Origin: Metabacillus niabensis
GTDB taxonomy: Bacteria > Bacillota > Bacilli > Bacillales > Bacillaceae
NCBI RefSeq assembly: GCF_020524345.1
Contig: NZ_JAIVLH010000023.1
Coordinates: 26,745 to 90,744 of the forward strand
DNA length: 64,000 nucleotides
Reading direction: 5' to 3'
Under the pieces are notes generated by a model. It had not been told where the DNA came from and made no database searches. It saw only the letters and a list, made by a program, of their open reading frames with translations. The position numbers and the translations under genes are program-made. This document shows positions 55,724-64,000 of this stretch, piece after piece. How positions within the stretch are numbered: the stretch's first letter is position 1; the number at the start of each line of letters is the position of its first letter.

Positions 55724-57055
55724 TTATTTTCTGAATTGTTCTCCATTAAAAAATGCCAAATAAGGTTTGCCAAAGCTATTTAAACTTACCAAATAATAAA
55801 TGATCCCGATTAAACCAACAATCACTCCGATTAATCCAGTAAAAGTGGAAACTATTAACAGCAAATACTTTGTGACCCGCATTGCGAATCCCATTTCATT
55901 AATCGGAATCACAAAATTAGAAATGGCTACTGCGGAAACAATAATAATCATAATATTACTTACCAGACCTGCCTCAGTTGCAGCTTGTCCTAAAATAAGC
56001 CCACCAACAGTTGTAGCCGTTGGACCAATCGCTTTAGGTAATCTGATACTGGCTTCTGTTAACAATTCCATCATAATAAGCATAAAAAACACTTCAATAT
56101 AAGCAGGATATGGCACAGACATTCTGCTGCCAGCAATAGACAATGCCAACTGAACACGAAATAGCTCAGGATTATAAGCTGTTATACCAACATACATTGC
56201 CGGCAGTAAAAGGGCTGTCCCCAACCCCAGATATCGTAATAAGACTAAAAATCTTGCAACCCAGGAAGGTAAATAAAGATCATCCATAGAACTCATAAAA
56301 TCATAGAAAACTGAAGGTAAAATTAACGCAAATCTCGTCCCTTCCATAATGACAATAACCTTACCTTTTGAAAGATTATAAGCGATCCTGTCGGGTCGTT
56401 CTGTTATAACAATTGTCGGAAACAGAAACGACTTATACCTAGTTATCATTCTTGATAACTGTGAAACGGATTGTACAACATCTTTATCAATTTCATTCAA
56501 TCTTTGATAAAGCTCTTGTAATACTTCTTTATCTACTTCTTTCGAATCATAGAGAACCTTTAACCCCATCTGTGATTTCTTTCCAACTCTATAATCATCA
56601 AATGCAAGTGATGATTGATGATACCTGTGGCGAATAATATTCATATTTGTTTCCAGGTCTTCACTTAATCCTGTTTGTGGACCTTGAATAGTCGTTTCGA
56701 TTGTTGTATCAGGTATCGCCTTATTAAGTATTTTTTTAACATCAAGAATGAAATGAAGATGATTTAAAAAAATAAGCACTGAACCTTTTAGCAATAGCTC
56801 AACGGGGTTGTCATTTTCCACAATCTTTCGAATTCCCGATAATGATAATAAATAGTCCGCATATCCCCCATTCTCTATTTCCTTATAAAAAGGTACATAA
56901 AGATCTTTGTGAATTTTCTCTACATCACAAATGCTGCTTATATACCATAACTCACATACCTTCCCATCGGTTTCAAATATTTGGTTCACCAAATCAGGAG
57001 AGCCTGTTAATTCTTTTTTTATTTCATTTATCATTTCTTGCTTAGATTTGAACAT
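55724..57055 (-). CDS. GerA-family spore germination protein (subunit A)
   Basis: 443-residue A subunit of a GerA-type receptor. The N-terminal soluble region (to about residue 260) contains TTIQGPQTGLSEDLETNMNI, and about four to five membrane segments follow (SWVARFLVLLRYLGLGTALL, RLPKAIGPTATTVGGLILGQ, the conserved PKAIGPT-GGLVIGQA motif). GerAA subunits oligomerise into an ion channel that opens at germination. At 443 residues it is a little shorter than B. subtilis GerAA because of a short N-terminus. First gene of the A-B-C operon. Confidence 0.92.
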   Translation of the reverse strand: MFKSKQEMINEIKKELTGSPDLVNQIFETDGKVCELWYISSICDVEKIHKDLYVPFYKEIENGGYADYLLSLSGIRKIVENDNPVELLLKGSVLIFLNHLHFILDVKKILNKAIPDTTIETTIQGPQTGLSEDLETNMNIIRHRYHQSSLAFDDYRVGKKSQMGLKVLYDSKEVDKEVLQELYQRLNEIDKDVVQSVSQLSRMITRYKSFLFPTIVITERPDRIAYNLSKGKVIVIMEGTRFALILPSVFYDFMSSMDDLYLPSWVARFLVLLRYLGLGTALLLPAMYVGITAYNPELFRVQLALSIAGSRMSVPYPAYIEVFFMLIMMELLTEASIRLPKAIGPTATTVGGLILGQAATEAGLVSNIMIIIVSAVAISNFVIPINEMGFAMRVTKYLLLIVSTFTGLIGVIVGLIGIIYYLVSLNSFGKPYLAFFNGEQFRK

Positions 57056-57217
57056 AGCTTAAGCTCCCCACCTGCTCTTACTTTAGATTTATCGTTTGCT
57101 ATAAATGGAAAATCATGCATTAAAACCAAATTATTCACATTCCTTCCTTTTAAATGAATAGATCGAAACATTAAAAACACATACTATCATCATCTATATA
57201 TGCTGGAGGGAAGGCTA

Positions 57218-58174
57218 ATGAAAAAGTTTTTTGTAGTAAATCTTTTTTTCCTTTGTTTCTTATGTCAAACAACTCAAGCAGCACCACCGCAAGATGAAGT
57301 AAACAAAATCCTTTCAGAAGTAAATTGGACACAACAACAATTAACTAATTATCTCGAGTATTATGAATTAACCTTGGAAGATTTTGAAACTGGTGATGAC
57401 CTGCGTATGATTTTAGGCACAGCAATTACACCAGAAAACTTAGCGGAACTTTTACAACAATATAAAATGAACAGACAAGAATTAGATATTGTTCTGGCTG
57501 AATTCGGTGAAAGAATTGAGGATTATTATTTTATTGAGGATCTTGATGTTGCCTTGAATTTTTACTTAGATCATGATGGTGAAATGGCTGAAATCGAAGA
57601 ATTTTTATCTTTAATCGGGCTAACTGAGGAAGAAGTAGATGCCCTTTTTTCTCACTTTATGGAGTTAGATGAAAAAAGACTTGAACAACAGATGGAAACT
57701 ATTATATCCCGATTAGATCCTTACTTAACGATGGACGATATGACTGTATTATCAGAAGCACAGCAGGATGAAATGATCGGTCTCTTTCAAGAGATTATGA
57801 ATGCATTAAATCTAAAAGCCCAATTTACGTTGGTAGATAACAATGATGTCGAAACCAACGTCACATTCAAGCAATTAATGAATATGGAGGAATTGTATAA
57901 TAATGACCTACTTATTACTCTCTATAGTCTTCAAGGAGAACTTATTTTAGATATGCGATTATCCGAAGATATGCTTAGCTCAGAATTTTTTATTGAATCA
58001 GGAATTGAATTTGCAAAGCTAGGAGATTTAGCAGGAGAATTAACGAATATACTCCATGATCGTCTACCTGATACAGCCTCAACTATATGGTTAAGTTTGA
58101 TAATCGGTTTCATTCTAGTAGGTGTTGGTGTTAACGGTATCTTGTTTATAAGAAGGGGAAGACAGGTGGGGTAA
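57218..58174 (+). CDS. Acidic LPxTA surface protein (processed acidic surface protein)
   Basis: 318-residue exported, strongly acidic protein. It has a signal peptide (MKKFFVVNLFFLCFLCQTTQA, cut near residue 22), then a Glu/Asp-rich helical body containing repeated short units (about 28-150: LTLEDFETGDDL, MAEIEEFLSLIGLTEEEVDA) and a C-terminal sorting signal LPDTAS at about 283, membrane helix and RRGR tail. This layout matches the processed acidic surface protein family found beside class D sortases. I chose ATG 57218 with GGAGGGAAGG upstream. The sortase gene follows after 1 base. Confidence 0.88.
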   Translation: MKKFFVVNLFFLCFLCQTTQAAPPQDEVNKILSEVNWTQQQLTNYLEYYELTLEDFETGDDLRMILGTAITPENLAELLQQYKMNRQELDIVLAEFGERIEDYYFIEDLDVALNFYLDHDGEMAEIEEFLSLIGLTEEEVDALFSHFMELDEKRLEQQMETIISRLDPYLTMDDMTVLSEAQQDEMIGLFQEIMNALNLKAQFTLVDNNDVETNVTFKQLMNMEELYNNDLLITLYSLQGELILDMRLSEDMLSSEFFIESGIEFAKLGDLAGELTNILHDRLPDTASTIWLSLIIGFILVGVGVNGILFIRRGRQVG

Positions 58175-58175
58175 A

Positions 58176-58769
58176 ATGATCACTCGTTTTGTTTCATTTC
58201 TTTCCTTTGGGTTCATAATTGTTGGATGCAGTTTCATTATCTATCAATCCTATTGGCTATTAAATATGTTTCTATCGGTTGAACAGGATGTTCATGCACC
58301 TTATTCAAAGCCTGGTATAGGGAAAGCATTTCAGACAGTGACTTCACTTCCTGTAGAAGAAGGTGAAAAAATCGGTATCCTCTCCATTCCAAAACTTGAG
58401 AAGACTCTACCTATTTATGAAGGAGTAGGTGAAGACATACTAAAGAAAGGAATTGGTCATATTCCTTCTACACCCCTACCCGGTCAACAAAGTAATGCAG
58501 TATTATCTGGTCACCGAGATACATTCTTTCGTGGGCTTGATCGTTTAAAAACAGGAGATTCCCTCCTTGTAACAAGTAATAATAAAACATATCTTTTTAA
58601 AATTAAGAAAATACGAATTGTGGATAAGAATGACCAAACCGTTATCGTTCCAAAGCCAAGAAGCACATTAACACTTACAACTTGTTATCCTTTCACTTTT
58701 ATCGGCCCTGCACCTCAACGATATATTATTGAAGCACAACTACTTACAAAGCCAAAGATCGAACAATAG
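58176..58769 (+). CDS. Class D sortase
   Basis: 197-residue membrane-anchored transpeptidase. One N-terminal membrane helix (about 5-30), then a sortase barrel with catalytic His113 in LSGHRDTFF, Cys170 in TLTLTTCYPF and Arg182 in APQRYIIE. Class D sortases of bacilli recognise LPNTA/LPDTA-like signals and link proteins to peptidoglycan. The gene starts 1 base after the LPDTAS protein, so that protein is the likely substrate; the amylopullulanase (LPLTAS) is a second candidate. GGTGGGG precedes the ATG. Confidence 0.93.
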   Translation: MITRFVSFLSFGFIIVGCSFIIYQSYWLLNMFLSVEQDVHAPYSKPGIGKAFQTVTSLPVEEGEKIGILSIPKLEKTLPIYEGVGEDILKKGIGHIPSTPLPGQQSNAVLSGHRDTFFRGLDRLKTGDSLLVTSNNKTYLFKIKKIRIVDKNDQTVIVPKPRSTLTLTTCYPFTFIGPAPQRYIIEAQLLTKPKIEQ

Positions 58770-58869
58770 TGTAGATAAGAACTGACAATAGCTTTTTTCT
58801 TAGTAAACTTCATATCGAACATTTATAAATTTATCATACACATCAAAGTAGCTTAGGAGGATACAAAGA

Positions 58870-60540
58870 ATGACACAAAAGGAACAACTATCTATTTTTG
58901 CATTAGGCGGTGTGAACGAAATTGGAAAAAACATGTATGTTGTTCAATACTCGAACGAAATTTTCATCATTGATTGTGGAGGAAAATTTCCTGATGAAAG
59001 TTTATTAGGAATAGATTTAATTATTCCTGATCTCTCTTATTTAGAGGCAAACCAAGATAAAATTAAAGCGCTTATTGTTACACATGGTCATGAAGATCAT
59101 ATTGGTGGTATCCCCTATTTCCTAAAAAAATTGAATGTTCCTATTTATGGAACTCGTTTTACATTAGGCTTGATTGAATTAAAATTGATAGAGCATAACC
59201 TTTTAAGAGATACTGAACTGATACAAATTGACTCTACATCCCAAATTCCATTTGAGAAAGTAAATGTGAGTTTTTTTAAAACAAATCACAGTATCCCAGA
59301 TTGCTTAGGAATTGTATTTCATACACCTGAAGGAAATGTTGTTCACACAGGTGATTTTAAATTTGATTTAACTCCTGTGAATAACCAACATTCAGATATT
59401 CACAAAATGGCTGAAATTGGGAGGCAAGGCGTTTTAGTACTCTTATCTGAGAGTACTAATGCAGAGCGTTCAGGCTTAACTCCTTCTGAAAGAATGGTTG
59501 GCGAGCACATGGATGAAGCGTTTATGAAGGCAAACCGAAAGGTAATCGTTTCTACATTTGCTTCCAATGTAAACAGAGTTCAGCAAGTGGTCGATGCTGC
59601 AAGGAAAACAAACCGAAAACTTGCCTTATTAGGTAGAAGTATGGTAAATGTCATCGACGTTGCTATGGAGCGTGGGTATGTAAATATCCCTGAAGGAATG
59701 TTGATACAACCACAGCAAATTCATGAACTTGAACCTGAAAATGTAGCCATTCTTTGTACAGGAAGCCAAGGGGAGCCGATGGCCGCACTCGCCCGCCTTT
59801 CGACCGCAAATTACCGCGATGCAGAAATACTTGCTGGTGATACGGTTATTTTAGCAGCATCTCCTATTCCAGGTAACGAACGAAATGTATCACGGATTAT
59901 TGACAACTTATTTTCATTGGGGGCAAAAGTTATCTATGGATCTGGTAGCTCAACAGGTATGCATGTGTCAGGTCATGGGTATCAAGAGGACCTAAAGCTA
60001 ATGCTTACCTTAATGATGCCGAAATACTTCATTCCAATCCACGGCGAGTACAGAATGCTTCATCAACATCAACTGTTAGCTGAATCGGTGGGAGTAGAAA
60101 AAGATCATACATTCATTGTCAACTTAGGTGATGTTGTTGACATTGTCGGTCAACAGGCTTATCAGACAAGAAAAGTTCCAGCGGGTAATACATATGTCGA
60201 CGGTATAGGTGTCGGAGATGTAGGTGACATTATTTTACGGGATCGCAAACAACTTTCAGAGGATGGAATGCTTGTCATCGTTGTTACACTAAGTAAAACA
60301 GATCGTAGTATCATTTCTGGTCCAGACACAATATCAAGGGGATTTGTATACGCCAGAGATTCTGAAGCACTATTAAAGGATGTCAATCGTCATGTTGAAA
60401 GGATTGTAAAAGATCTGCAAAAAGAACGAGTACATCAATGGAATATCATGAAACAAAACATCAAGAAAACACTTGGACAATATCTTTATAAACATACGAA
60501 AAGGAAGCCAATGATTCTTCCAATTATTATTGAAGTATAA
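58870..60540 (+). CDS. Ribonuclease J family enzyme (paralogue with intact active site)
   Basis: 556-residue metallo-beta-lactamase/beta-CASP ribonuclease of the RNase J family, acting in 5'-3' and endonucleolytic mRNA decay and rRNA processing. Motif 2 THGHEDHIGG (His72, His74, Asp76, His77) is intact, as are VHTGDFKFD, beta-CASP motifs FASNVNRVQQV, CTGSQGEPMAAL and HVSGHGYQEDLKLM, and the C-terminal TKRKPMILPIIIEV end. It differs from both B. subtilis RnjA and RnjB over its length as I recall them, so it may be a third paralogue rather than rnjA. Start ATG behind TTAGGAGGATAC. Single gene after the sortase operon. Confidence 0.9.
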   Translation: MTQKEQLSIFALGGVNEIGKNMYVVQYSNEIFIIDCGGKFPDESLLGIDLIIPDLSYLEANQDKIKALIVTHGHEDHIGGIPYFLKKLNVPIYGTRFTLGLIELKLIEHNLLRDTELIQIDSTSQIPFEKVNVSFFKTNHSIPDCLGIVFHTPEGNVVHTGDFKFDLTPVNNQHSDIHKMAEIGRQGVLVLLSESTNAERSGLTPSERMVGEHMDEAFMKANRKVIVSTFASNVNRVQQVVDAARKTNRKLALLGRSMVNVIDVAMERGYVNIPEGMLIQPQQIHELEPENVAILCTGSQGEPMAALARLSTANYRDAEILAGDTVILAASPIPGNERNVSRIIDNLFSLGAKVIYGSGSSTGMHVSGHGYQEDLKLMLTLMMPKYFIPIHGEYRMLHQHQLLAESVGVEKDHTFIVNLGDVVDIVGQQAYQTRKVPAGNTYVDGIGVGDVGDIILRDRKQLSEDGMLVIVVTLSKTDRSIISGPDTISRGFVYARDSEALLKDVNRHVERIVKDLQKERVHQWNIMKQNIKKTLGQYLYKHTKRKPMILPIIIEV

Positions 60541-60570
60541 AGAGACGGTTATACCGCCTCTTTTCTTCGC
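60541..60570 (+). terminator. Terminator after RNase J gene
   Basis: AGAGACGG / CCGCCTCT stem with loop TTATA, then TTTTCTT. Confidence 0.75.
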
Positions 60571-60685
60571 TATACATCTTGACTTTCCCAGACTTTCATT
60601 TTATAATATTACACTGTTTGTTATTAGCACTTATTATCTAGTCTAATAAAATCGTGAAATCAGATAAATGAGAGGAGTGGAGGAG

Positions 60686-61204
60686 ATGTATAAACTACTT
60701 GAAGCCGATCATCATTCTAAAAATCCTGATGTATTAAAGGAAGAATTAGAGGATCTGGAGTTTCAGGTATTTCGCATGCAAGATAATTTAAAAGAGATTG
60801 CGAAAAAAAGTAAAGTTTTAGGTGTTGACCAAGCAAATGATGAAAAGCTTGTGATTGTTTACACACCAGAAGACGATCAATCATGTAAAATTATGTTATG
60901 TGATTGTGAAACATCTTATAAAGGAAATTGGGATTTTTCAATTCAGGCAACATATGTTGATGAAAGTACAATTCATATCGGTGACATAAAAGGGCCTGCA
61001 AATAAAGGCTACGGTACAATCTGTATGGAGTATTTAAAAGAGCTGGCAATTGAACAAAACATACCAAAAATTACCGGCGATATCGCTGAAAGAGACTGGG
61101 ACCATGTGGATCGACTTGTTCATTTTTATGAAAAAAATGATTTTTACGTAAAAGTAAATGACAAAGACAAGTCAGGCGAAATCATGTGGATATCAAATCT
61201 ATAA
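60686..61204 (+). CDS. Possible GNAT-fold acetyltransferase-like protein
   Basis: 172-residue soluble protein. An N-terminal coiled-coil-like part (about 8-45) is followed by a region with GNAT features: IHIGDIKGPANKGYGTICME resembles the acetyl-CoA loop (RGxGxG-like NKGYGT), with ELAIEQNIPKITGDIAERDW and HFYEKNDFYVK as the later helix and strand. A substrate cannot be inferred. I chose ATG 60686 (MYKLLEADHH) behind GGAGTGGAGG; the ATG at 60668 overlaps that site. Single gene. Confidence 0.6.
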   Translation: MYKLLEADHHSKNPDVLKEELEDLEFQVFRMQDNLKEIAKKSKVLGVDQANDEKLVIVYTPEDDQSCKIMLCDCETSYKGNWDFSIQATYVDESTIHIGDIKGPANKGYGTICMEYLKELAIEQNIPKITGDIAERDWDHVDRLVHFYEKNDFYVKVNDKDKSGEIMWISNL

Positions 61205-61215
61205 TAATAGGAATG

Positions 61216-61266
61216 GATCATTTTGAATCAGTTTACGTCTTCACCTGAATTAAAATGATCTATTTT
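61216..61266 (+). terminator. Weak hairpin after the GNAT-like gene
   Basis: GATCATTTT (61216-61224) and AAAATGATC (61252-61260) enclose a 27-base loop, then TATTTTT. Confidence 0.5.
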
Positions 61267-61416
61267 TGTATACATAAAAATTAAATTCAATGAATCTTTA
61301 CGTTATTTCTTATAAAAACATTTTCAAAAATGAAACCTTCTTATATTATAATCGTATTACATACATGTATCACATTCAATAGTGATGCTATAACCTACTA
61401 GGAGGAAATCAACAAC

Positions 61417-61851
61417 ATGTTTAAAAAATTATTTTCAGCAATGTTAGCACTTACTTTACTTCTTACCCCTGTTGGCGGCTTTATGTTAGGAGACCAAATG
61501 ACAACTGTCCAAGCAAAAGGCTACAAATCAGGAAAAAAGTCTTTTAATTCAAACACAAATTCAAACAGTCCTTCATTATTTAAAAAGGAAGATTCTCAAC
61601 AAAAATCTTCAACAACAAAAAGCACAACAACAAAGCCTAAAACTGGCGGTATCATGAAAGGCTTATTTTTAGGTGGACTAGCAGGTCTATTACTTGGCGG
61701 ATTATTATCGAATCTTGGAGTTTTAGGTTCCATCATTGGCCTATTTATCAATGTGTTAGCCATTTTAGCAGTTATCATGATTATTCGTAAGATCTTCACT
61801 TATTTTATGAAAAAACGAAAAGCTAAGGAAGAAGAAGCATGGGGCAAATAA
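61417..61851 (+). CDS. Exported/membrane protein, 144 residues (unrecognised)
   Basis: Signal peptide or first membrane segment at residues 1-20 (MFKKLFSAMLALTLLLTPVG, cut possibly after VQA near 33), then a polar Ser/Thr/Lys linker (about 35-75), a Gly/Leu-rich membrane hairpin (about 80-125: GGLAGLLLGGLLSNLG, VLAILAVIMIIRKIF) and a basic end. The layout resembles short Tim44-like Bacillus proteins but lacks their C-terminal domain. AGGAGG precedes the ATG. Its last 13 bases overlap the following YxcD-like gene, so the two are coupled. Confidence 0.7.
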   Translation: MFKKLFSAMLALTLLLTPVGGFMLGDQMTTVQAKGYKSGKKSFNSNTNSNSPSLFKKEDSQQKSSTTKSTTTKPKTGGIMKGLFLGGLAGLLLGGLLSNLGVLGSIIGLFINVLAILAVIMIIRKIFTYFMKKRKAKEEEAWGK

Positions 61852-62129
61852 AAGTTTCGGAGCAAGATATTGTAAATGCATTATGTTTACACATTGCCCA
61901 TAAAAGACAAATTAGCCCACAAGAGGTTGAAATCGAATTAATGTATGATGATGATTATGGTTTTTCTGCTGAAGCTTATGTGAATGACCGCAAGCAGGTA
62001 TTGATTACAGCAAATTTAATTGAAGCTTTAAGATTCTGGCTCGAAAATGAATTGAATATTGATCCATTTTCAGCTGCAATTGAACTGCTTTTAGATGATA
62101 ATGAAGGAATTATAGCCTATATAAAATAA
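61839..62129 (+). CDS. YxcD-like (DUF2653) small cytoplasmic protein
   Basis: 96-residue soluble alpha/beta protein: SEQDIVNALCLHIAHKRQIS, VEIELMYDDDYGFSAEAYV, ALRFWLENELNIDPFSAAIE, LLLDDNEGIIAYIK. This pattern is what I recall for the YxcD/DUF2653 family of bacilli; function unknown. The ATG lies 13 bases inside the preceding membrane-protein gene, and AAGGAAGAAG is the ribosome binding site. A terminator follows the stop. Confidence 0.72.
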   Translation: MGQIKVSEQDIVNALCLHIAHKRQISPQEVEIELMYDDDYGFSAEAYVNDRKQVLITANLIEALRFWLENELNIDPFSAAIELLLDDNEGIIAYIK

Positions 62130-62158
62130 AAACAGAGTCAGACTCTGTTTTTATTTTT
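62129..62158 (+). terminator. Terminator after the YxcD-like gene
   Basis: AAAACAGAGTC / GACTCTGTTTT stem with a one-base loop in the simplest fold, followed by TTATTTTTT. Confidence 0.85.
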
Positions 62159-62216
62159 TCCTGTTAAATCTGCTATACTGTAATAGTCTAACTTTTATCA
62201 AAGGAGCTAATGATAT

Positions 62217-62384
62217 ATGAGATCCCCGAAAGGACTTCTTATCGGTTCAATAATTACAGATATTGTTTTAATAATCTATCTTTTTACTTTAATAGAAGAA
62301 ATCGGAATAGGCTTTGTTATATTACTATCAGCTTTACTTATAGGAGCCACATTTCTTACCTATAAATTAACCTCAAAGATATAA
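62217..62384 (+). CDS. Small membrane protein, 55 residues
   Basis: Short ORF from ATG 62217 (MRSPKGLLIGSIITDI) to TAA 62384 with AAAGGAG about 10 bases upstream. Two hydrophobic helices (about 7-25 and 31-48) separated by an IEE turn, with basic ends. No family recognised. The ribosome binding site and good codon pattern support it. It is convergent with the M42 peptidase gene, 5 bases away. Confidence 0.65.
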   Translation: MRSPKGLLIGSIITDIVLIIYLFTLIEEIGIGFVILLSALLIGATFLTYKLTSKI

Positions 62385-62389
62385 ATGTG

Positions 62390-63430
62390 TTAATCATTCA
62401 TTTCTGATAGAACATAGCAGTAAAGTAGTTTGGCTGTATGTTTTAATGAAGAAGTGTGAGTTCTTTCAAAAGCATGTGAAGCATCAATTCCTGGTCCAAT
62501 TAATCCGTGTACAAGGTCATGACCTGAGCGGATAGCTGCTGAAGCATCTGAACCATAGTATGGGTAGATATCAACTTTGTATTCAATATTATGCTGATTC
62601 GCAAGTTCTACTAATTTTTTTCTTAACCCATAATGGTACGGCCCGCTTGAGTCCTTTGCACAAATCGATACCGTATACTCATCTGTTGCTTGCCCGTCAC
62701 CTATCGCTCCCATATCTACTGCTAAATATTCTATTGTTTCAGTCGGTATGTTTGAGTTACCTCCATAACCAATTTCCTCATTATTTGAAATAAGAAAATG
62801 GGTCGTATATGGAAGTTCGATCGATTCAACCGATATTTTCTTAATTAAGTCTAATAATAAAGCTACACTGGCTTTATCATCCAAGTGACGGGATTTAATA
62901 AAACCACTTGTTGTGATTTCGACTCGTGGGTCAAATGAAATAAAGTCTCCAACTTCTATACCTAGTTCACGGACATCTTGAGCATTATGTACGCATTCAT
63001 CAATCCTAACTTCCATATTTTTCTGATTTCTCTCCAACTTCCCTGCTTCCTTATAAACATGGACAGATGTTTGATGCATTAAGATCGTTCCAGTATAAAC
63101 TTGACCATTTGATGTTTCTATCTGACAATATTCACCTTCAATTGAGTTATAATTAAAACCTCCGATAAGATCAAGCATTAATCGTCCATTGGATTTAATA
63201 TCTTTTACGATTGCACCTAATGTATCGACATGAGCAGTGAGCATCCGGTGTTGACTATCAATTTTTCCCGGTATTGTAACAATTAGCCCACCTTTATGAT
63301 TTCTTTTCATTTTCACCTGTAAATCTCTAAGATACGATTCCACAAATGAAATTACTTTTTCAGTATTTCCTGAAGGACTTGGAATTTCCACTAATTTCTT
63401 TATTAATTGAAGTGTTTCTTTCATGAACAT
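62390..63430 (-). CDS. M42-family metallopeptidase
   Basis: 346-residue dinuclear zinc aminopeptidase of the M42 (PepA/FrvX/YtoP/YsdC) family. Metal ligands are visible: His in LTAHVDTLG, the Asp in SRHLDDKASVA, the general-base Glu pair in SNNEEIGYGG, Asp in AVDMGAIG, and His in ERTHTSSLKH. It is probably a cytosolic oligopeptidase; endoglucanase labels in this family are historical. The first ATG (63430) and a second two codons later both fit the AAGGAGGAG site. Single gene. Confidence 0.92.
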   Translation of the reverse strand: MFMKETLQLIKKLVEIPSPSGNTEKVISFVESYLRDLQVKMKRNHKGGLIVTIPGKIDSQHRMLTAHVDTLGAIVKDIKSNGRLMLDLIGGFNYNSIEGEYCQIETSNGQVYTGTILMHQTSVHVYKEAGKLERNQKNMEVRIDECVHNAQDVRELGIEVGDFISFDPRVEITTSGFIKSRHLDDKASVALLLDLIKKISVESIELPYTTHFLISNNEEIGYGGNSNIPTETIEYLAVDMGAIGDGQATDEYTVSICAKDSSGPYHYGLRKKLVELANQHNIEYKVDIYPYYGSDASAAIRSGHDLVHGLIGPGIDASHAFERTHTSSLKHTAKLLYCYVLSEMND

Positions 63431-63622
63431 ATCTCCTCCTTTTTCATCATGTTGAATTATATTGTAACGCAGATTGGTAAAGAAACAAATTATTCAATTG
63501 TCATGATTATATTCCTTCTTGCGATTTCCCTTTTCCCACATGAAATTACTGTACCGGATAATTTTTCTAGTTAAGGGAAACATTATAAATAGTTTTGATT
63601 TAATGTAAAAGGAGATATTGTC

Positions 63623-63844
63623 ATGGACTTACATCATAATATGGAATTTAAACTAAGCGGAAACTTCCTACCGAATATCAGTAATTCCGATAAGCTGAAA
63701 ATAGTGGAAATCTCTGATAAAAGTATTGTTATCCAAATGAATAACTCAAAAAGAAGAGGTGTTTTCCCAAAAGACAGTTTCCATTACTGGATTAATCGAA
63801 AATCACTAATCGCAATACAAGAAGACGAGAAAAAAACATCTTAA
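63623..63844 (+). CDS. Conserved hypothetical protein, 73 residues
   Basis: Small soluble basic protein beginning MDLHHNMEFKLSGN. It is predicted mainly beta (KLKIVEISDKSIVIQMNN). AAAGGAG lies 9 bases upstream of the ATG. I recognise no family and the region gives no context beyond two terminators downstream. Confidence 0.6.
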   Translation: MDLHHNMEFKLSGNFLPNISNSDKLKIVEISDKSIVIQMNNSKRRGVFPKDSFHYWINRKSLIAIQEDEKKTS

Positions 63845-63861
63845 ACATTAAAGCACAAAAA

Positions 63862-63927
63862 AGGACCTGAGAAATCAGGTCCTCAGCTTGTAGAGAAAGT
63901 GGGTGTTTTTCTCTACAAGCTTTTTTA
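63862..63927 (+). terminator. Two adjacent hairpins, the second a strong terminator
   Basis: AGGACCTGA / TCAGGTCCT (63862-63883), then AGCTTGTAGAGAAA / TTTCTCTACAAGCT (63885-63921) followed by T6. The tandem arrangement suggests that two transcripts end here or that one hairpin is regulatory. Confidence 0.8.
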
Positions 63928-64000
63928 TTTTCTTAAAATGTTCTTATAAAGATTAATAAATTTCCTAAGATAACCAAAGAAAAAGCTTCTCACACACCTA

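Overview
The window is a low-GC Firmicute chromosome segment from an endospore former of the Bacillus type (Bacillaceae). Supporting signs are spore genes (a SASP, a gerA-type operon, Spo0E-family phosphatases, a KinE-like kinase), strong AGGAGG-type ribosome binding sites, frequent TTG/GTG starts and U-rich intrinsic terminators. The order motA-motB ... spo0E ... mtnDBXW, mtnE, mtnU, mtnKA, ogt, kinE, ykrP, ktrD, htpX, ykrK, SASP, rsgI-sigI, ykoY/terC, ku, ligD, tnrA resembles the B. subtilis tnrA-to-motA chromosomal arm, with several local insertions. No rRNA, tRNA, CRISPR array, prophage, insertion sequence or transposase was seen.

Layout. 1-5.1 kb: end of motA, motB, an MhqR-like MarR regulator with a candidate operator, a ZIP metal transporter, a Spo0E-like phosphatase, a YibQ-type polysaccharide deacetylase and a CBS-ACT protein. 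5.1-7.2 kb: an ABC-F ribosome-protection-type ATPase behind a leader that reads as a transcription attenuator. 7.2-15.4 kb: the complete methionine salvage pathway, with SAM-I (S-box) riboswitches in front of mtnW-X-B-D (minus strand) and mtnK-A (plus strand). 15.4-31 kb: DNA repair (ogt), KinE-like kinase, acyltransferase, B12-radical SAM protein, small proteins, a class B PBP, KtrD potassium channel, HtpX with its likely regulator YkrK, a SASP, and the SigI/RsgI pair. 31-43 kb: a TerC/YkoY manganese exporter under a yybP-ykoY riboswitch, UppP, and the two-component bacterial NHEJ system (Ku, LigD) split by a 6.2 kb cell-wall-anchored amylopullulanase and a HAD phosphatase. 43-54 kb: an RND exporter with a MarR regulator, small genes, TnrA with a TnrA box, another Spo0E-like protein, a MOSC protein, and thiC behind a TPP riboswitch. 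53-64 kb: YmaF-like protein, gerA-type receptor operon, an acidic LPxTA surface protein with its class D sortase, an RNase J paralogue, and several small or membrane proteins ending with an M42 peptidase.

How parts fit. Three metabolite riboswitch classes (SAM, Mn2+, TPP) are visible, and all have terminator-type expression platforms. The sortase at 58.2 kb has two visible candidate substrates ending in LPxTAS: the adjacent acidic protein and the distant amylopullulanase. I found no clearly undescribed multi-gene system. The most worthwhile leads are the ABC-F attenuator, the two-active-site anchored amylopullulanase with its operators, two related dispersed hairpins (upstream of ktrD and upstream of sigI), a three-unit 52-nt tandem repeat, and several unlisted small ORFs. 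All family names come from reading the translations by eye. No database search was run.
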